DNA of 64,000 nucleotides, taken from Armatimonadota bacterium (GTDB lineage Bacteria > Armatimonadota > Fimbriimonadia > Fimbriimonadales > Fimbriimonadaceae). The notes beneath the pieces were generated by a model. The model worked only from the letters and a program-made list of their open reading frames with translations. It had not been told where the DNA came from and did no database searches. The stretch spans positions 62,001 through 126,000 of the forward strand of contig JAFDWQ010000006.1 of NCBI GenBank assembly GCA_018268395.1. Direction: 5' to 3'. This document shows, in pieces, positions 1-7,641 of the stretch (position 1 is its first letter; each line of letters opens with the position of its first letter). A program made the translations under genes and the position numbers.

Positions 1-1276
1 CGATGTGGAACGCGGCCACGTCCATGACGCCACTGTCGACGCTCTTGAAGAAGTCGCTGATGCACAGTCGCCGTCCGTCCCGTTGCCGAGGGAACGTGAA
101 GCGGCACCGCTCGGTCCTCTGGTCGTCCTGATAGACGATCAGGTCGTTCCCTTGGCTCTGAGCCCAGAAGTAACCCCACTTTACGGCGGGACGGAGCACC
201 GAGGCCAGTTCTCTTTGCTTCCGCTCGAAGACGGGGCGGACGTTCTCTTCGAGCCAAGCGGCGAATTCGGGGTTCGACATCCCGTCAGGTCGCCGGTACT
301 GCCATTGACCTCGCCATAAGGCGACGGTGTTGATGTACTTGTACAGCTCGAAGAGGTCGAACCGGGTCGTCCTTTTCGCACCGTAGAACGGAAGCGTCGG
401 AACGGGTGCGTCTTCGGACACGTCGCTGCGCGTCCCGTCGAACACGTACAGGGCGGGGTCGACCGTCCCGACGCGGTGGCTCGACGTCCTTGCAACCGCA
501 TCCTCGTCGGGGCCTTCAGGCATGGGTCCGTCCGAACCGATCTGCTCCATGAGGCGAAGCCCTTCGAACGCGTCTTGAGCGTAGAACACGGTCCCTGCAT
601 AAACCTGGCGCAGATCCTGCTCGACGTAGGCCCTGGTCAAAGCTGCGCCTCCGAGGATGACCGGATACTGGGAGAGTCCACGATCGTTCATTTCCAGCAG
701 GTTGTCCCTCATGACGATCGTGCTCTTGACCAGGAGCCCGCTCAGGCCGATCACCTGGACCTGGTGCTCCCGCGCCTTGTCGAGGATGTTGTTGATCGGC
801 TGCTTGATCCCGATATTGACGACCCGGTAGCCGTTGTTCGAAAGGATGATGTCGACCAGGTTCTTGCCGATATCGTGGACGTCCCCCGCGACCGTCGCGA
901 GGAGGATCGACCCCTTTTCGCTCCCCTCCACCCGCTCCATCTTCGGTTCGAGATACCGCACCGCCGCCTTCATGACCTCGGCGCTCTGCAGGACGAACGG
1001 GAGTTGCATCTTGCCAGACCCGAACAGTTCGCCGACCGTCTTCATCCCTTCCAAGAGGATCTCGTTGATCACTTGGAGCGGCTCGTATCCGACCAGCGCG
1101 GCGTCGATATGGGATTCGAGGTTCTTTTTGGCACCGTCGACGATGTGCTTCTGAAGGGTCTGTTCGACCGTCAACCCCTCATAAGGGTCCACCGACGTGT
1201 CCACCGCCTTGACGTTCTCAAAGCGGGCCATCAGTTCGATCAGTGGATCGTACGTACAGACGGTCTCGTCGGGCAT
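1..1276 (-). CDS. metH: Methionine synthase C-terminal half (cap, cobalamin-binding and activation domains), 3' end cut by window edge
   Basis: Reading leftward from the ATG at 1276 gives about 425 residues with no stop before the window edge. The order is a helical cap region, a cobalamin-binding Rossmann domain with the DVHDIGKNL motif (DxHxxG, the histidine that ligates cobalt) and a later SGLLVKS loop and GGAAL segment, then an activation-type region containing RPAVKWGYFWAQ. These are the second half of cobalamin-dependent MetH, which carries the methyl group from methyl-folate to homocysteine. The substrate-binding half is a separate gene at 3018-4949, so the enzyme is split. The start is internal to what would be one polypeptide in Escherichia coli. 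Only about 40 bases separate it from the upstream methyltransferase gene, so co-transcription with 1318-2924 is likely. Confidence 0.9.
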   Translation of the reverse strand, partial: MPDETVCTYDPLIELMARFENVKAVDTSVDPYEGLTVEQTLQKHIVDGAKKNLESHIDAALVGYEPLQVINEILLEGMKTVGELFGSGKMQLPFVLQSAEVMKAAVRYLEPKMERVEGSEKGSILLATVAGDVHDIGKNLVDIILSNNGYRVVNIGIKQPINNILDKAREHQVQVIGLSGLLVKSTIVMRDNLLEMNDRGLSQYPVILGGAALTRAYVEQDLRQVYAGTVFYAQDAFEGLRLMEQIGSDGPMPEGPDEDAVARTSSHRVGTVDPALYVFDGTRSDVSEDAPVPTLPFYGAKRTTRFDLFELYKYINTVALWRGQWQYRRPDGMSNPEFAAWLEENVRPVFERKQRELASVLRPAVKWGYFWAQSQGNDLIVYQDDQRTERCRFTFPRQRDGRRLCISDFFKSVDSGVMDVAAFHI

Positions 1277-1317
1277 GGCGGCTAAGCTCCCGTTATGAGC
1301 CGAAGCGGCACGGACCT

Positions 1318-2052
1318 CTAGGCCCTTTCGGCGACGAACAGCATGTTCGAGGTCAAGACGATCCTCTTGTTGCCTGTTTCGGCAGCGTACAGCATCCGCA
1401 TCGGGACCGTCCCAAGTTTCCAGACTAGCTTGCGGACCGCGCTCACAGCACCGTGGACGACGATCTCTTCCTCGTAGCACCGGACGTTTTCGAAACCTGC
1501 CGCATGAAGACACTGACGCATCGACTGGGGCGTGTACGCGAGCTCGTGGGTCACGTCGCCGTACCGGATCGTGGGGCCGAAGATGCCTTGTCCGTTAGGG
1601 ACGCGCCCGATCAGACACCCCTTGCGCCGCAGGACCCGGGCGACCTCGTCGAGCGTTTCGAACAACTCTGCCCGCGTAAGATGCTCGAGCACGTCCATGA
1701 ACACCGCCACGTCGAGCTTGCCGTCTGCGACCGAATGCAGATAATCCGAGAGCGTCCCTAACCGGACTTCCTCCAATCCTAGCGAACGGGCGACCGCGAC
1801 CATCGCGGGAGACACGTCGACGCCTTCGACGTTCCCATAGCCGCGTTTTTTGAGGACGTCGACCAACGCTCCGTATCCGCATCCAAAGTCGACGATCCGG
1901 GCGTTGCGGTCGGACGGAAAATGTCTCTCGCACAGTCGCCGCAAGTTCCGTTGCTTCTTGCGAAGGCTGCCCCCGACGTCGTTCAAGGTCAATCGGGACG
2001 ATCCCGAGGAAACGTAGTCGTCGTAGATCCGGGTCTTCCAGTCGACGGGCAC
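1318..2052 (-). CDS. Class I SAM-dependent methyltransferase
   Basis: The 244-residue product has the class I methyltransferase fold signature: motif I IVDFGCGYGALVDVL, an acidic residue after the second strand (VEGVDVS), and a DVAVFMDVLEHL post-motif. It resembles ubiquinone/menaquinone-type or small-molecule methyltransferases, but the substrate cannot be read from sequence. I place the start at the GTG at 2052 because it lies 11 bases after the metF stop and has an AAGGTAGG-like ribosome site upstream. A longer frame back to 2181 would overlap metF by more than 100 bases. It sits between metF and the MetH C-terminal gene, so it is probably co-transcribed with the methyl-group cycle and uses SAM derived from it. 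Confidence 0.85.
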   Translation of the reverse strand: MPVDWKTRIYDDYVSSGSSRLTLNDVGGSLRKKQRNLRRLCERHFPSDRNARIVDFGCGYGALVDVLKKRGYGNVEGVDVSPAMVAVARSLGLEEVRLGTLSDYLHSVADGKLDVAVFMDVLEHLTRAELFETLDEVARVLRRKGCLIGRVPNGQGIFGPTIRYGDVTHELAYTPQSMRQCLHAAGFENVRCYEEEIVVHGAVSAVRKLVWKLGTVPMRMLYAAETGNKRIVLTSNMLFVAERA

Positions 2053-2063
2053 GCCTCTGGCAC

Positions 2064-2924
2064 CTACCTTCCCGTCAGGCTGACGCAGACCACCCGTGTC
2101 GACAGCGAGCGGTTTAAGGTGTAAAAGTGGATCCCTGGCGCCCCCTTGGCCAAGAGTTCCCTGCATTGTCCGATCGCCCATTCGATGCCGAGCGCCAGGA
2201 CGGCCTGCTCGTCATCGGAATACTTTTCCAACCGCTCCATCAGCGCCGACGGCACGGAAGCCCCGCACATGGTCGTGAACCGCTTGAGCTGAGCGACGTT
2301 GGTCACAGGCATGATCCCTGGAAGAATCGGCACATCGATCCGTTGTCTTCTCAGACGCTCGACGAACCGAAAGTATTTCTCATTGTCGAAAAAGAGTTGC
2401 GTTATAAGGAAATCACAACCTGCATGCACCTTTTGGACCAAGCGTCGAAGATCGTCTTCTGGGTCGGGGTTTTCCGTGTGCCCCTCCGGATAGCAGGCCG
2501 CGCCGATGCACATGGACTGACCGTCGCGGATGTACGACACGAGTTCGTCCGCGTATCGGAAATCGGAAAAACCCTCGTCCGGAACGTCCTTCGGCGGGTC
2601 ACCTCGCAGGGCTAAGACGTTGTCGACCTGGTTCGACGCCAGCGAGTCCAGAGTCGATCCGATCTCCTCGCGGGTGTGGCCACGGCACGTCAAGTGCGCG
2701 ACGGCCTCGATGCCGATGGTGTTCTTGATGTGGCTCGCGATCTCCACCGTCCGGTGGCGGGTGCTCCCTCCGGCACCGTAAGTCACGGACACGAACCCAG
2801 GTCCCAGCTCGGCGAGGTGCTCGATCGTCCCGTACAACCGGGCTAGTCCGACGTCCGTCTTCGGCGGGAAAAACTCGAAGCTGAAGGTCGGCTCGGGACG
2901 CCGGAGGAGGTCGGACACGCGCAT
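2064..2924 (-). CDS. metF: 5,10-methylenetetrahydrofolate reductase
   Basis: The 286-residue protein begins MRVSDLLRRPEPTFSFEFFP and carries the MetF hallmarks: the FEFFPPK motif, VSVTYGAGGSTR, HLTCRGHTREEI and LALRGDPP. It is a full-length TIM-barrel flavoprotein of usual size that reduces methylene-THF to methyl-THF, the methyl donor for MetH. The ATG at 2924 is preferred over an in-frame GTG at 2939 because GGAGG lies correctly spaced before it and overlaps that GTG. A TATACT hexamer at 2941-2946 could be its -10. It heads the minus-strand cluster and is divergent from the MetH N-terminal gene, which places the donor- and acceptor-side genes on either side of an intergenic space of about 90 bases. 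Confidence 0.95.
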   Translation of the reverse strand: MRVSDLLRRPEPTFSFEFFPPKTDVGLARLYGTIEHLAELGPGFVSVTYGAGGSTRHRTVEIASHIKNTIGIEAVAHLTCRGHTREEIGSTLDSLASNQVDNVLALRGDPPKDVPDEGFSDFRYADELVSYIRDGQSMCIGAACYPEGHTENPDPEDDLRRLVQKVHAGCDFLITQLFFDNEKYFRFVERLRRQRIDVPILPGIMPVTNVAQLKRFTTMCGASVPSALMERLEKYSDDEQAVLALGIEWAIGQCRELLAKGAPGIHFYTLNRSLSTRVVCVSLTGR

Positions 2925-2940
2925 GTCTCGGGCCTCCACG

Positions 2941-2946
2941 AGTATA
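2941..2946 (-). promoter_or_regulatory. Predicted -10 hexamer for metF
   Basis: TATACT on the minus strand lies 16 bases before the metF ATG, so this transcript would have a short leader holding the GGAGG site. No convincing -35 is visible. Confidence 0.4.
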
Positions 2947-3004
2947 ACTGACGGCTTCTCGCCCCCGGAGCGGCCGATCGGCGGTCAGGCTCGCCGTCGG
3001 GGTC

Positions 3005-3010
3005 CATAAT
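3005..3010 (+). promoter_or_regulatory. Predicted leaderless -10 of the metH N-terminal gene
   Basis: CATAAT ends 7 bases before the ATG at 3018, and no ribosome site lies between. Transcription would begin at or next to the start codon. Confidence 0.5.
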
Positions 3011-3017
3011 GGGCACT

Positions 3018-4949
3018 ATGGACTCCTCTTTCCTGGAAGCGCTCGGTTCGCGGGTGTTGGTCTGGGACGGGGCCATGGGCACCCAGATCCAAGCCGCCGA
3101 CCTCGATGACTCCGCGTTCGTCCTCGATCCTTCAAGGGACTGGGCCGGGCCGGTCGCGGAAGCCGCCCGTTCCCTCGAAGGAAAGGTGCTCGAAGGGTGC
3201 AACGAGATCCTCAACCTGACGCGTCCGGACGTCATCGAAGAGATCCATGCCGCCTATTACGCGGCCGGAAGCGACATCGTCGAGACCAACACTTTTGGCT
3301 CGACGTCGATCGTACTTGCCGAATACGACGTTCCGGAGCTCGTCTACGAGGTCTCCTATACCGCGGCCCGGATCGCCCGACGGGCAGCCGACCGTTTCGA
3401 AGGCAAGTTCGTGTCCGGCAGTATCGGCCCTGGCACCAAACTCGTCAGCCTTGGGCACACGACGTGGGACGAGTGCTTCGAAACGTACCTGACGTCGTAC
3501 ACGGCGCTGCTGGAAGGCGGTTCCGACCTGCTCCTTATCGAAACCCAACAGGACTTGCTGCTCGTGAAGTGCGCGGTCTGCGCCATGAACGAGGCCATGG
3601 AAAGGACGGGGCGGCACGTCCCGATCATCGTCCAAGTCACGATGGAGCAGACCGGCACGATGCTCCTCGGCAGTGAAATCGGAGCAGCCCTGAACATGGT
3701 CGAGTGCTTCCCGAACGTCGTCGCGGTCGGATTGAACTGCGCGACCGGACCCGTCGAGATGGGCGACCACGTCCGGTTCTTGAGCCGTCATTCGACCCGA
3801 CCGATCTCGGTCCAACCTAACGCGGGTCTGCCCGTCATGGAGGGCGGCCGGGCCGTGTACAAACTCACTCCCGGACAGCTCGCCGACCATCACCGGACGT
3901 TCGTCGAGGACCATGGGGTCGCCTTGGTCGGAGGGTGCTGTGGCACGACGCCGGAACACATCCGGGCCGTCAGCGAAGCCGTGAACGGCCTGAAGCCTTC
4001 AGGCGAAGCCCACTGGCAGAAAGTCCGTCGCCTCTTCCCTGGCTTCGACTTTGCGATGACGGAGCCGGCTCGAGCGGAGGCCCTGTCGCTTGTCGGGTGT
4101 TCGAGCCTCTACCAGTTCCAGCCGTACCGACAGGACACGAGTTTCCTGATCATCGGTGAAAAGACGAACGCTAACGGGTCGAAGGCGTTCCGCGAGATGT
4201 TGGCCGCCGAGAACTGGGAGGGCCTGACCGAACTCGCGAAAGAGCTTGAGGCTGAAGGTTCGCACGTCCTCGACGTGTGCACCGCTTACGTCGGCCGCGA
4301 CGAGGTCCGCGACATGAAGACCCTCTTGCACCGCTACAACCGCCATGTGACGGTCCCGATCATGGTCGACTCGACCGAAGTGGACGTCATCGAAGCCTCG
4401 CTCCAGACGTTGGCCGGAAAGCCGATCGTCAATTCGATCAACTTCGAAGACGGCGAGACGCGCACCCAAAGGGTCTTGGCCCTCTGCCGCAAGTACGGGG
4501 CCGCCGTCGTCGCGCTGACGATCGACGAGCGGGGCATGGCGAAGTCGGTCGACGACAAGGTCGCGATCGCCGAGCGCACCCTCGATGCGACGCGGGCCTT
4601 CGGTCTTCCCGACCACGACGTCTTCTTCGACTGCTTGACGTTCACCCTCGGCTCTGGCGACGAGGAGTTCCGAAAGTCGGCCGTCGCCACGCTCGAGGCC
4701 ATCCGTGAGATCCGTTCGCGCCATCCCAACGTCAACGCCACCCTCGGGGTCTCGAACGTCAGCTTCGGCCTTAAACCTGCGGCCCGGATGGTGCTGAACT
4801 CGGTCTTCCTCCAGTACGCCCTTGAGGCGGGCCTGACTTCGGCCATCGTGCACTTCAGCAAGATCCGGCCACAGAGCCAGGTGGAACCAGAGGTCTGGAC
4901 CGTGGCTTCCGACCTGGTCTTCGACCGACGCCGGTTCGCGGTCGCCTAG
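3018..4949 (+). CDS. metH: Methionine synthase N-terminal half (homocysteine- and folate-binding domains)
   Basis: The 643-residue protein has two domains. The first, up to about residue 325, is a homocysteine methyltransferase barrel: WDGAMGTQIQ, ETNTFGST, and zinc ligands in LNCATGP and GGCCGTTPEH. The second, from about residue 370, is a pterin-binding barrel: IIGEKTNANGSKAF, DVCTAYVGRDE, PIMVDSTE, INSINFEDG-like and GVSNVSFGL segments. It then stops, lacking the cobalamin and activation modules, which are encoded at 1-1276. The two must assemble to catalyse homocysteine plus methyl-THF to methionine plus THF. The ATG at 3018 was chosen over one at 3009 because a CATAAT box overlaps the earlier codon. 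The 3' end overlaps the convergent enoyl-CoA hydratase gene by 4 bases. Confidence 0.93.
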   Translation: MDSSFLEALGSRVLVWDGAMGTQIQAADLDDSAFVLDPSRDWAGPVAEAARSLEGKVLEGCNEILNLTRPDVIEEIHAAYYAAGSDIVETNTFGSTSIVLAEYDVPELVYEVSYTAARIARRAADRFEGKFVSGSIGPGTKLVSLGHTTWDECFETYLTSYTALLEGGSDLLLIETQQDLLLVKCAVCAMNEAMERTGRHVPIIVQVTMEQTGTMLLGSEIGAALNMVECFPNVVAVGLNCATGPVEMGDHVRFLSRHSTRPISVQPNAGLPVMEGGRAVYKLTPGQLADHHRTFVEDHGVALVGGCCGTTPEHIRAVSEAVNGLKPSGEAHWQKVRRLFPGFDFAMTEPARAEALSLVGCSSLYQFQPYRQDTSFLIIGEKTNANGSKAFREMLAAENWEGLTELAKELEAEGSHVLDVCTAYVGRDEVRDMKTLLHRYNRHVTVPIMVDSTEVDVIEASLQTLAGKPIVNSINFEDGETRTQRVLALCRKYGAAVVALTIDERGMAKSVDDKVAIAERTLDATRAFGLPDHDVFFDCLTFTLGSGDEEFRKSAVATLEAIREIRSRHPNVNATLGVSNVSFGLKPAARMVLNSVFLQYALEAGLTSAIVHFSKIRPQSQVEPEVWTVASDLVFDRRRFAVA

Positions 4950-5698
4950 TCGACGACGTACGTGGCCGGTCGCTTCTCCAGGAAAGCGCCGACGCCCTCT
5001 TGACCCTCCGCGCCCGCCCTGGCGACGGCCAGTTCCCGGGCGCTCCGTTCGAGGGGGTAAGGGCCTTCGACGCTCAGTTTCTTGGCTTTCGCCACGGCTT
5101 GCGGCCCGCACTTCAGGACCGAAGCGACGCGGTTCGCGACCCCTTCGTCCAAAGCATCGTCATCGACCACGTCGTGGACGAGCCCGATCCTCAGCGCGGT
5201 TTCCGGTCCGAACGCCTCTGCCGTCGTGAACAACCATCTGGCGTTCCCGTTTCCGATCTTGGGTAGGACGAAATTCGAGATCGTTGCAGGGATCAGTCCG
5301 AGCCGGACTTCGCTGAAACAGAACAGTGCCGAACGGCCGACGATCGCGACGTCGCTCGCCGCGACAAGTCCGCAACCGCCTCCGAACGCTGCCCCGTGGA
5401 TCCTGGCGATGACGACCGCGGGGCAGTCCACCATCGATTGGAACAGGCCCGCAAGCCGCATCGCGTCCTCGACGTTCTGTTCCTCTGTGTAACCGGCGGC
5501 CTTACGCATCCATTCCAGGTCCCCGCCCGCGCAAAAGGACTTCCCTTCGCCGGCGAGGACGACGACCCTTGTCGAGTCGTCGACGTCACGAAAGGCCGAG
5601 GTCAAAGCAGCGATGAGTTCGTCGTTAAAGGCGTTGCGGACGTCGGGCCGGGCTAGAGTCAGCCGGAGGACGGAACCGTCCCGTTCGGTCTTGAGCAT
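4946..5698 (-). CDS. Enoyl-CoA hydratase/isomerase family protein
   Basis: The 250-residue crotonase-fold protein has [11 protein letters not shown], the oxyanion-hole segments [15 protein letters not shown] and [17 protein letters not shown], and [13 protein letters not shown]. The glutamate at the end of SEVRLG matches the general position of a crotonase active-site residue. It likely hydrates or isomerises enoyl-CoA thioesters, with the exact substrate unknown (methylglutaconyl-CoA hydratases look similar). It is a single-gene unit. A CATACT box ends 5 bases before the ATG, suggesting a leaderless transcript. Confidence 0.88.
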   Translation of the reverse strand: MLKTERDGSVLRLTLARPDVRNAFNDELIAALTSAFRDVDDSTRVVVLAGEGKSFCAGGDLEWMRKAAGYTEEQNVEDAMRLAGLFQSMVDCPAVVIARIHGAAFGGGCGLVAASDVAIVGRSALFCFSEVRLGLIPATISNFVLPKIGNGNARWLFTTAEAFGPETALRIGLVHDVVDDDALDEGVANRVASVLKCGPQAVAKAKKLSVEGPYPLERSARELAVARAGAEGQEGVGAFLEKRPATYVVD

Positions 5699-5703
5699 GC
5701 CTC

Positions 5704-5709
5704 AGTATG
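5704..5709 (-). promoter_or_regulatory. Predicted leaderless -10 of the enoyl-CoA hydratase gene
   Basis: CATACT on the minus strand is followed by five bases (GAGGC) and then the ATG at 5698. Confidence 0.45.
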
Positions 5710-5760
5710 CCCGTCTCGAGAAGCCAGAGCCGGCCCGGTCGGGCTAAGCCTGGGAGACGG

Positions 5761-5766
5761 TAACCT
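5761..5766 (+). promoter_or_regulatory. Predicted leaderless -10 of gpmA
   Basis: TAACCT is followed by seven bases and then the ATG at 5774. No Shine-Dalgarno sequence is present. Confidence 0.5.
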
Positions 5767-5773
5767 GCACTCA

Positions 5774-6379
5774 ATGCCGAAGCTCGTCCTTGTCCGCCAC
5801 GGCCAGTCGCTATGGAACCTTGAAAACCGCTTCACAGGTTGGATCGACGTCCCCCTGACGAAAGTCGGCGAGCAAGAGGCGAAAGCCGCCGGTGAAAAGC
5901 TGCGAGGCACTCCGATCGACGTGGCCTATACCAGCGCCCTGAAGCGGGCGCAACGGACACTCGACCACTTGCTGGGCGCGATCCCGCTGGACGTCCCCAT
6001 CATCAGCGATAAAGCTTTGAACGAGCGCGACTATGGCGACCTGAGCGGCCTCAACAAAGACGATATGAGGCAGAAGTACGGCGAAGAGCAGGTCCACATC
6101 TGGCGTCGGAGCTTCGATGTCCGTCCGCCGGGCGGCGAGGCTTTGAAGGACACGGCCGCCCGGACTTTGCCGTTCTTCGAGCGGGCGATCATGGGCGACG
6201 TCCGCCAGGGCAAGAACGTCCTCGTCGTCGCCCATGGGAATTCGAACCGCTCCATCGTCATGGATCTGGAGAAAATGAGCCCCGAACAGATTTTGGCCCT
6301 TGAACTGCCGACCGGCGTGCCGCGGGTCTACGAACTTGAAACCGACGGGCGCGTCGTTTCCGTAACGGATATGCGGTGA
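5774..6379 (+). CDS. gpmA: 2,3-bisphosphoglycerate-dependent phosphoglycerate mutase
   Basis: The 201-residue cytoplasmic enzyme carries the histidine phosphatase motif [10 protein letters not shown], the partner arginine in SALKRAQRT, the acid/base glutamate region [11 protein letters not shown] and the second catalytic histidine in [19 protein letters not shown] and the substrate-binding tail ([11 protein letters not shown]) match GpmA rather than generic phosphatases. It interconverts 3- and 2-phosphoglycerate in glycolysis and gluconeogenesis. It is shorter than the 250-residue E. coli enzyme, with loss mainly in the central insertion. The next gene starts in a GTGA overlap with its stop, so the two form an operon. 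Confidence 0.93.
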   Translation: MPKLVLVRHGQSLWNLENRFTGWIDVPLTKVGEQEAKAAGEKLRGTPIDVAYTSALKRAQRTLDHLLGAIPLDVPIISDKALNERDYGDLSGLNKDDMRQKYGEEQVHIWRRSFDVRPPGGEALKDTAARTLPFFERAIMGDVRQGKNVLVVAHGNSNRSIVMDLEKMSPEQILALELPTGVPRVYELETDGRVVSVTDMR

Positions 6380-6816
6380 CGCCGGTGGAACCTAAACCCT
6401 TTGTCCCGATGTCGCCTGAGGAGTATCAGGCGAACCAAGACAAGCAGCAACTCGACTTGCTCGTCGTGCTCTGGTACGTCAACATGGTGTTCGGCCTGAT
6501 GCCGGGCTGCCTGGGCGCGGTCTATGGTTCGATGGGGTCGTTGTTCGCGTTCCTCCCGACGAAGGGGACGACTTCCGGAGACGTCATGATCACGGCCACG
6601 ATCTTTGGAGGAATGGGGATCGTTCTCTTGGCGGTTTCGGTGTTGCTGATCGGTCTCAGCTTTTTTGCGGCGCGCTCGATCCGGGACCGGAAGAACCTGA
6701 CGTTCGTGATGGTCGTGTCTGCGCTCAACTGCCTCCACATGCCTTTAGGCACGGGCTTGGGCGTGTTCACGTTCATCGTGACCTCACGCCCGACCGTGAA
6801 AGCGCTCTTCCGCTAG
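6376..6816 (+). CDS. Small integral membrane protein of unknown function
   Basis: The 146-residue protein starts at a GTG overlapping the gpmA stop codon, so it is translationally coupled to gpmA. After a soluble N-terminus (about 28 residues, proline-rich then glutamine-rich), hydrophobic segments at about 29-60, 72-100 and 110-135 predict three to four membrane helices. I do not recognise a family. The 3' end overlaps the convergent cyclophilin gene by 4 bases. Confidence 0.75.
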   Translation: MTPVEPKPFVPMSPEEYQANQDKQQLDLLVVLWYVNMVFGLMPGCLGAVYGSMGSLFAFLPTKGTTSGDVMITATIFGGMGIVLLAVSVLLIGLSFFAARSIRDRKNLTFVMVVSALNCLHMPLGTGLGVFTFIVTSRPTVKALFR

Positions 6817-7358
6817 CGCTGGCGCCGGATCCTAAGGATCCTGTCGCCCCGTTCGATCTTGTCGACGACGGCGAAGCCCCGTACGACTTTGCCGAAGACC
6901 TCGTACATTCCGTTCAACCTGAAATTGTCCTTCAGGTTGATGAAGAACTGACTGTCGCCGCTGTCGTCCATGGGAGATTCGAGGGCCATTCCGACGGTGT
7001 ACTTGGCATGGGTCAAGTCGTTGATCTCGTACTTGACCGTCTTGCCGCTTCCCTTTTCACCGAGGCCCGGAACCTCGCCGAATTTGCCCTTGTTCTTCCG
7101 CGCGAACGCTGTGCTGACTTTCTTCGACGTGGGGTCGCCCGTTTGGACGACGAAGTCGTCGACCTTGCGATGGAACATGATGCGGTCGTAGAACTTGTCG
7201 TCGACCAGCTTGATGACGTGAGCCACGAGGTTGGGCGCCTGCCCGGCGTCGAGTCCGATGGTGAACGTGCCGCGGCCCTGCACGACGACGTCGACAAGAG
7301 TGAGCGTTTCGGGCGCGGTCTGAGCGAGCGCGCAAGCCATGGTAAATGCGGCCAGCAT
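6813..7358 (-). CDS. Cyclophilin-type peptidyl-prolyl cis-trans isomerase, exported
   Basis: The 181-residue protein starts with a short signal peptide (MLAAFTMACALAQ) followed by a cyclophilin domain. That domain contains FYDRIMFHRKVDDFVVQTGDP (HR-x-x-x-F-x-x-Q-x-G-D is the active-site core), GMAL for the usual MA segment, SQFFINLKDN and YEVFGKVVRGFAVVD. It should catalyse proline isomerisation of exported proteins outside the cytoplasm. The HRKVDDF segment replaces the more common HRVI-x-x-F. A TAGACT box 6 bases before the ATG suggests leaderless expression. Confidence 0.9.
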   Translation of the reverse strand: MLAAFTMACALAQTAPETLTLVDVVVQGRGTFTIGLDAGQAPNLVAHVIKLVDDKFYDRIMFHRKVDDFVVQTGDPTSKKVSTAFARKNKGKFGEVPGLGEKGSGKTVKYEINDLTHAKYTVGMALESPMDDSGDSQFFINLKDNFRLNGMYEVFGKVVRGFAVVDKIERGDRILRIRRQR

Positions 7359-7364
7359 GGGCTT

Positions 7365-7370
7365 AGTCTA
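7365..7370 (-). promoter_or_regulatory. Predicted leaderless -10 of the cyclophilin gene
   Basis: TAGACT on the minus strand is followed by AAGCCC and the ATG at 7358. Confidence 0.5.
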
Positions 7371-7393
7371 GCCCCTAGGACAGCGACTTGGCG

Positions 7394-7561
7394 CTAGGCG
7401 CTCTCGTACGACATTTCGAGCGACTTCAGCCGCTCGTCGATCGAATCCCGGATACTGTCCGGCGAGTCGGCAGAACCCGCTTGGCCGGCCCGGTCGATCA
7501 GGCTCGCCGAGATATAGCCGGCGGCGAATCCGATCAGCAAGATAGTCAGGTTCTTGGCCAC
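7394..7561 (-). CDS. 55-residue small membrane-anchored protein
   Basis: A GTG at 7561 opens a 55-codon frame ending in TAG at 7394. The product starts MAKNLTILLIGFAAGYISAS, one membrane helix, followed by a polar, charged tail (SIRDSIDERLKSLEMSYESA) that should be cytoplasmic and helical. It lies between the cyclophilin gene and the terminator of the giant secreted protein, all on the minus strand. An A-rich AAAATA stretch precedes the start by about 7 bases. I do not recognise the family; the amphipathic tail suggests a partner-binding role, which is inference. Confidence 0.6.
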   Translation of the reverse strand: MAKNLTILLIGFAAGYISASLIDRAGQAGSADSPDSIRDSIDERLKSLEMSYESA

Positions 7562-7579
7562 AGACTTCTATTTTGGACC

Positions 7580-7619
7580 AAAAAAACGGTGCCAGGCCCT
7601 GATCTTGGGCCCGGCACCG
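7580..7619 (-). terminator. Rho-independent terminator of the 7642-12123 gene
   Basis: The arms CGGTGCCAGGCCC (7587-7599) and GGGCCCGGCACCG (7607-7619) pair over 13 bases with a 7-base loop. On the minus strand they are followed by a T run (the A run at 7580-7586), 23 bases after the stop codon. Confidence 0.85.
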
Positions 7620-7641
7620 TCTTCACGGTCGTCGTCCGGCT

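Noticed and set aside
1277-3017. Cobalamin riboswitch controlling the metH genes
   Set aside because: The gap before the MetH C-terminal gene is only about 40 bases, and the metF/metH intergenic space is about 90 bases with no B12-box-like sequence. nrdJ's upstream region is outside the window.
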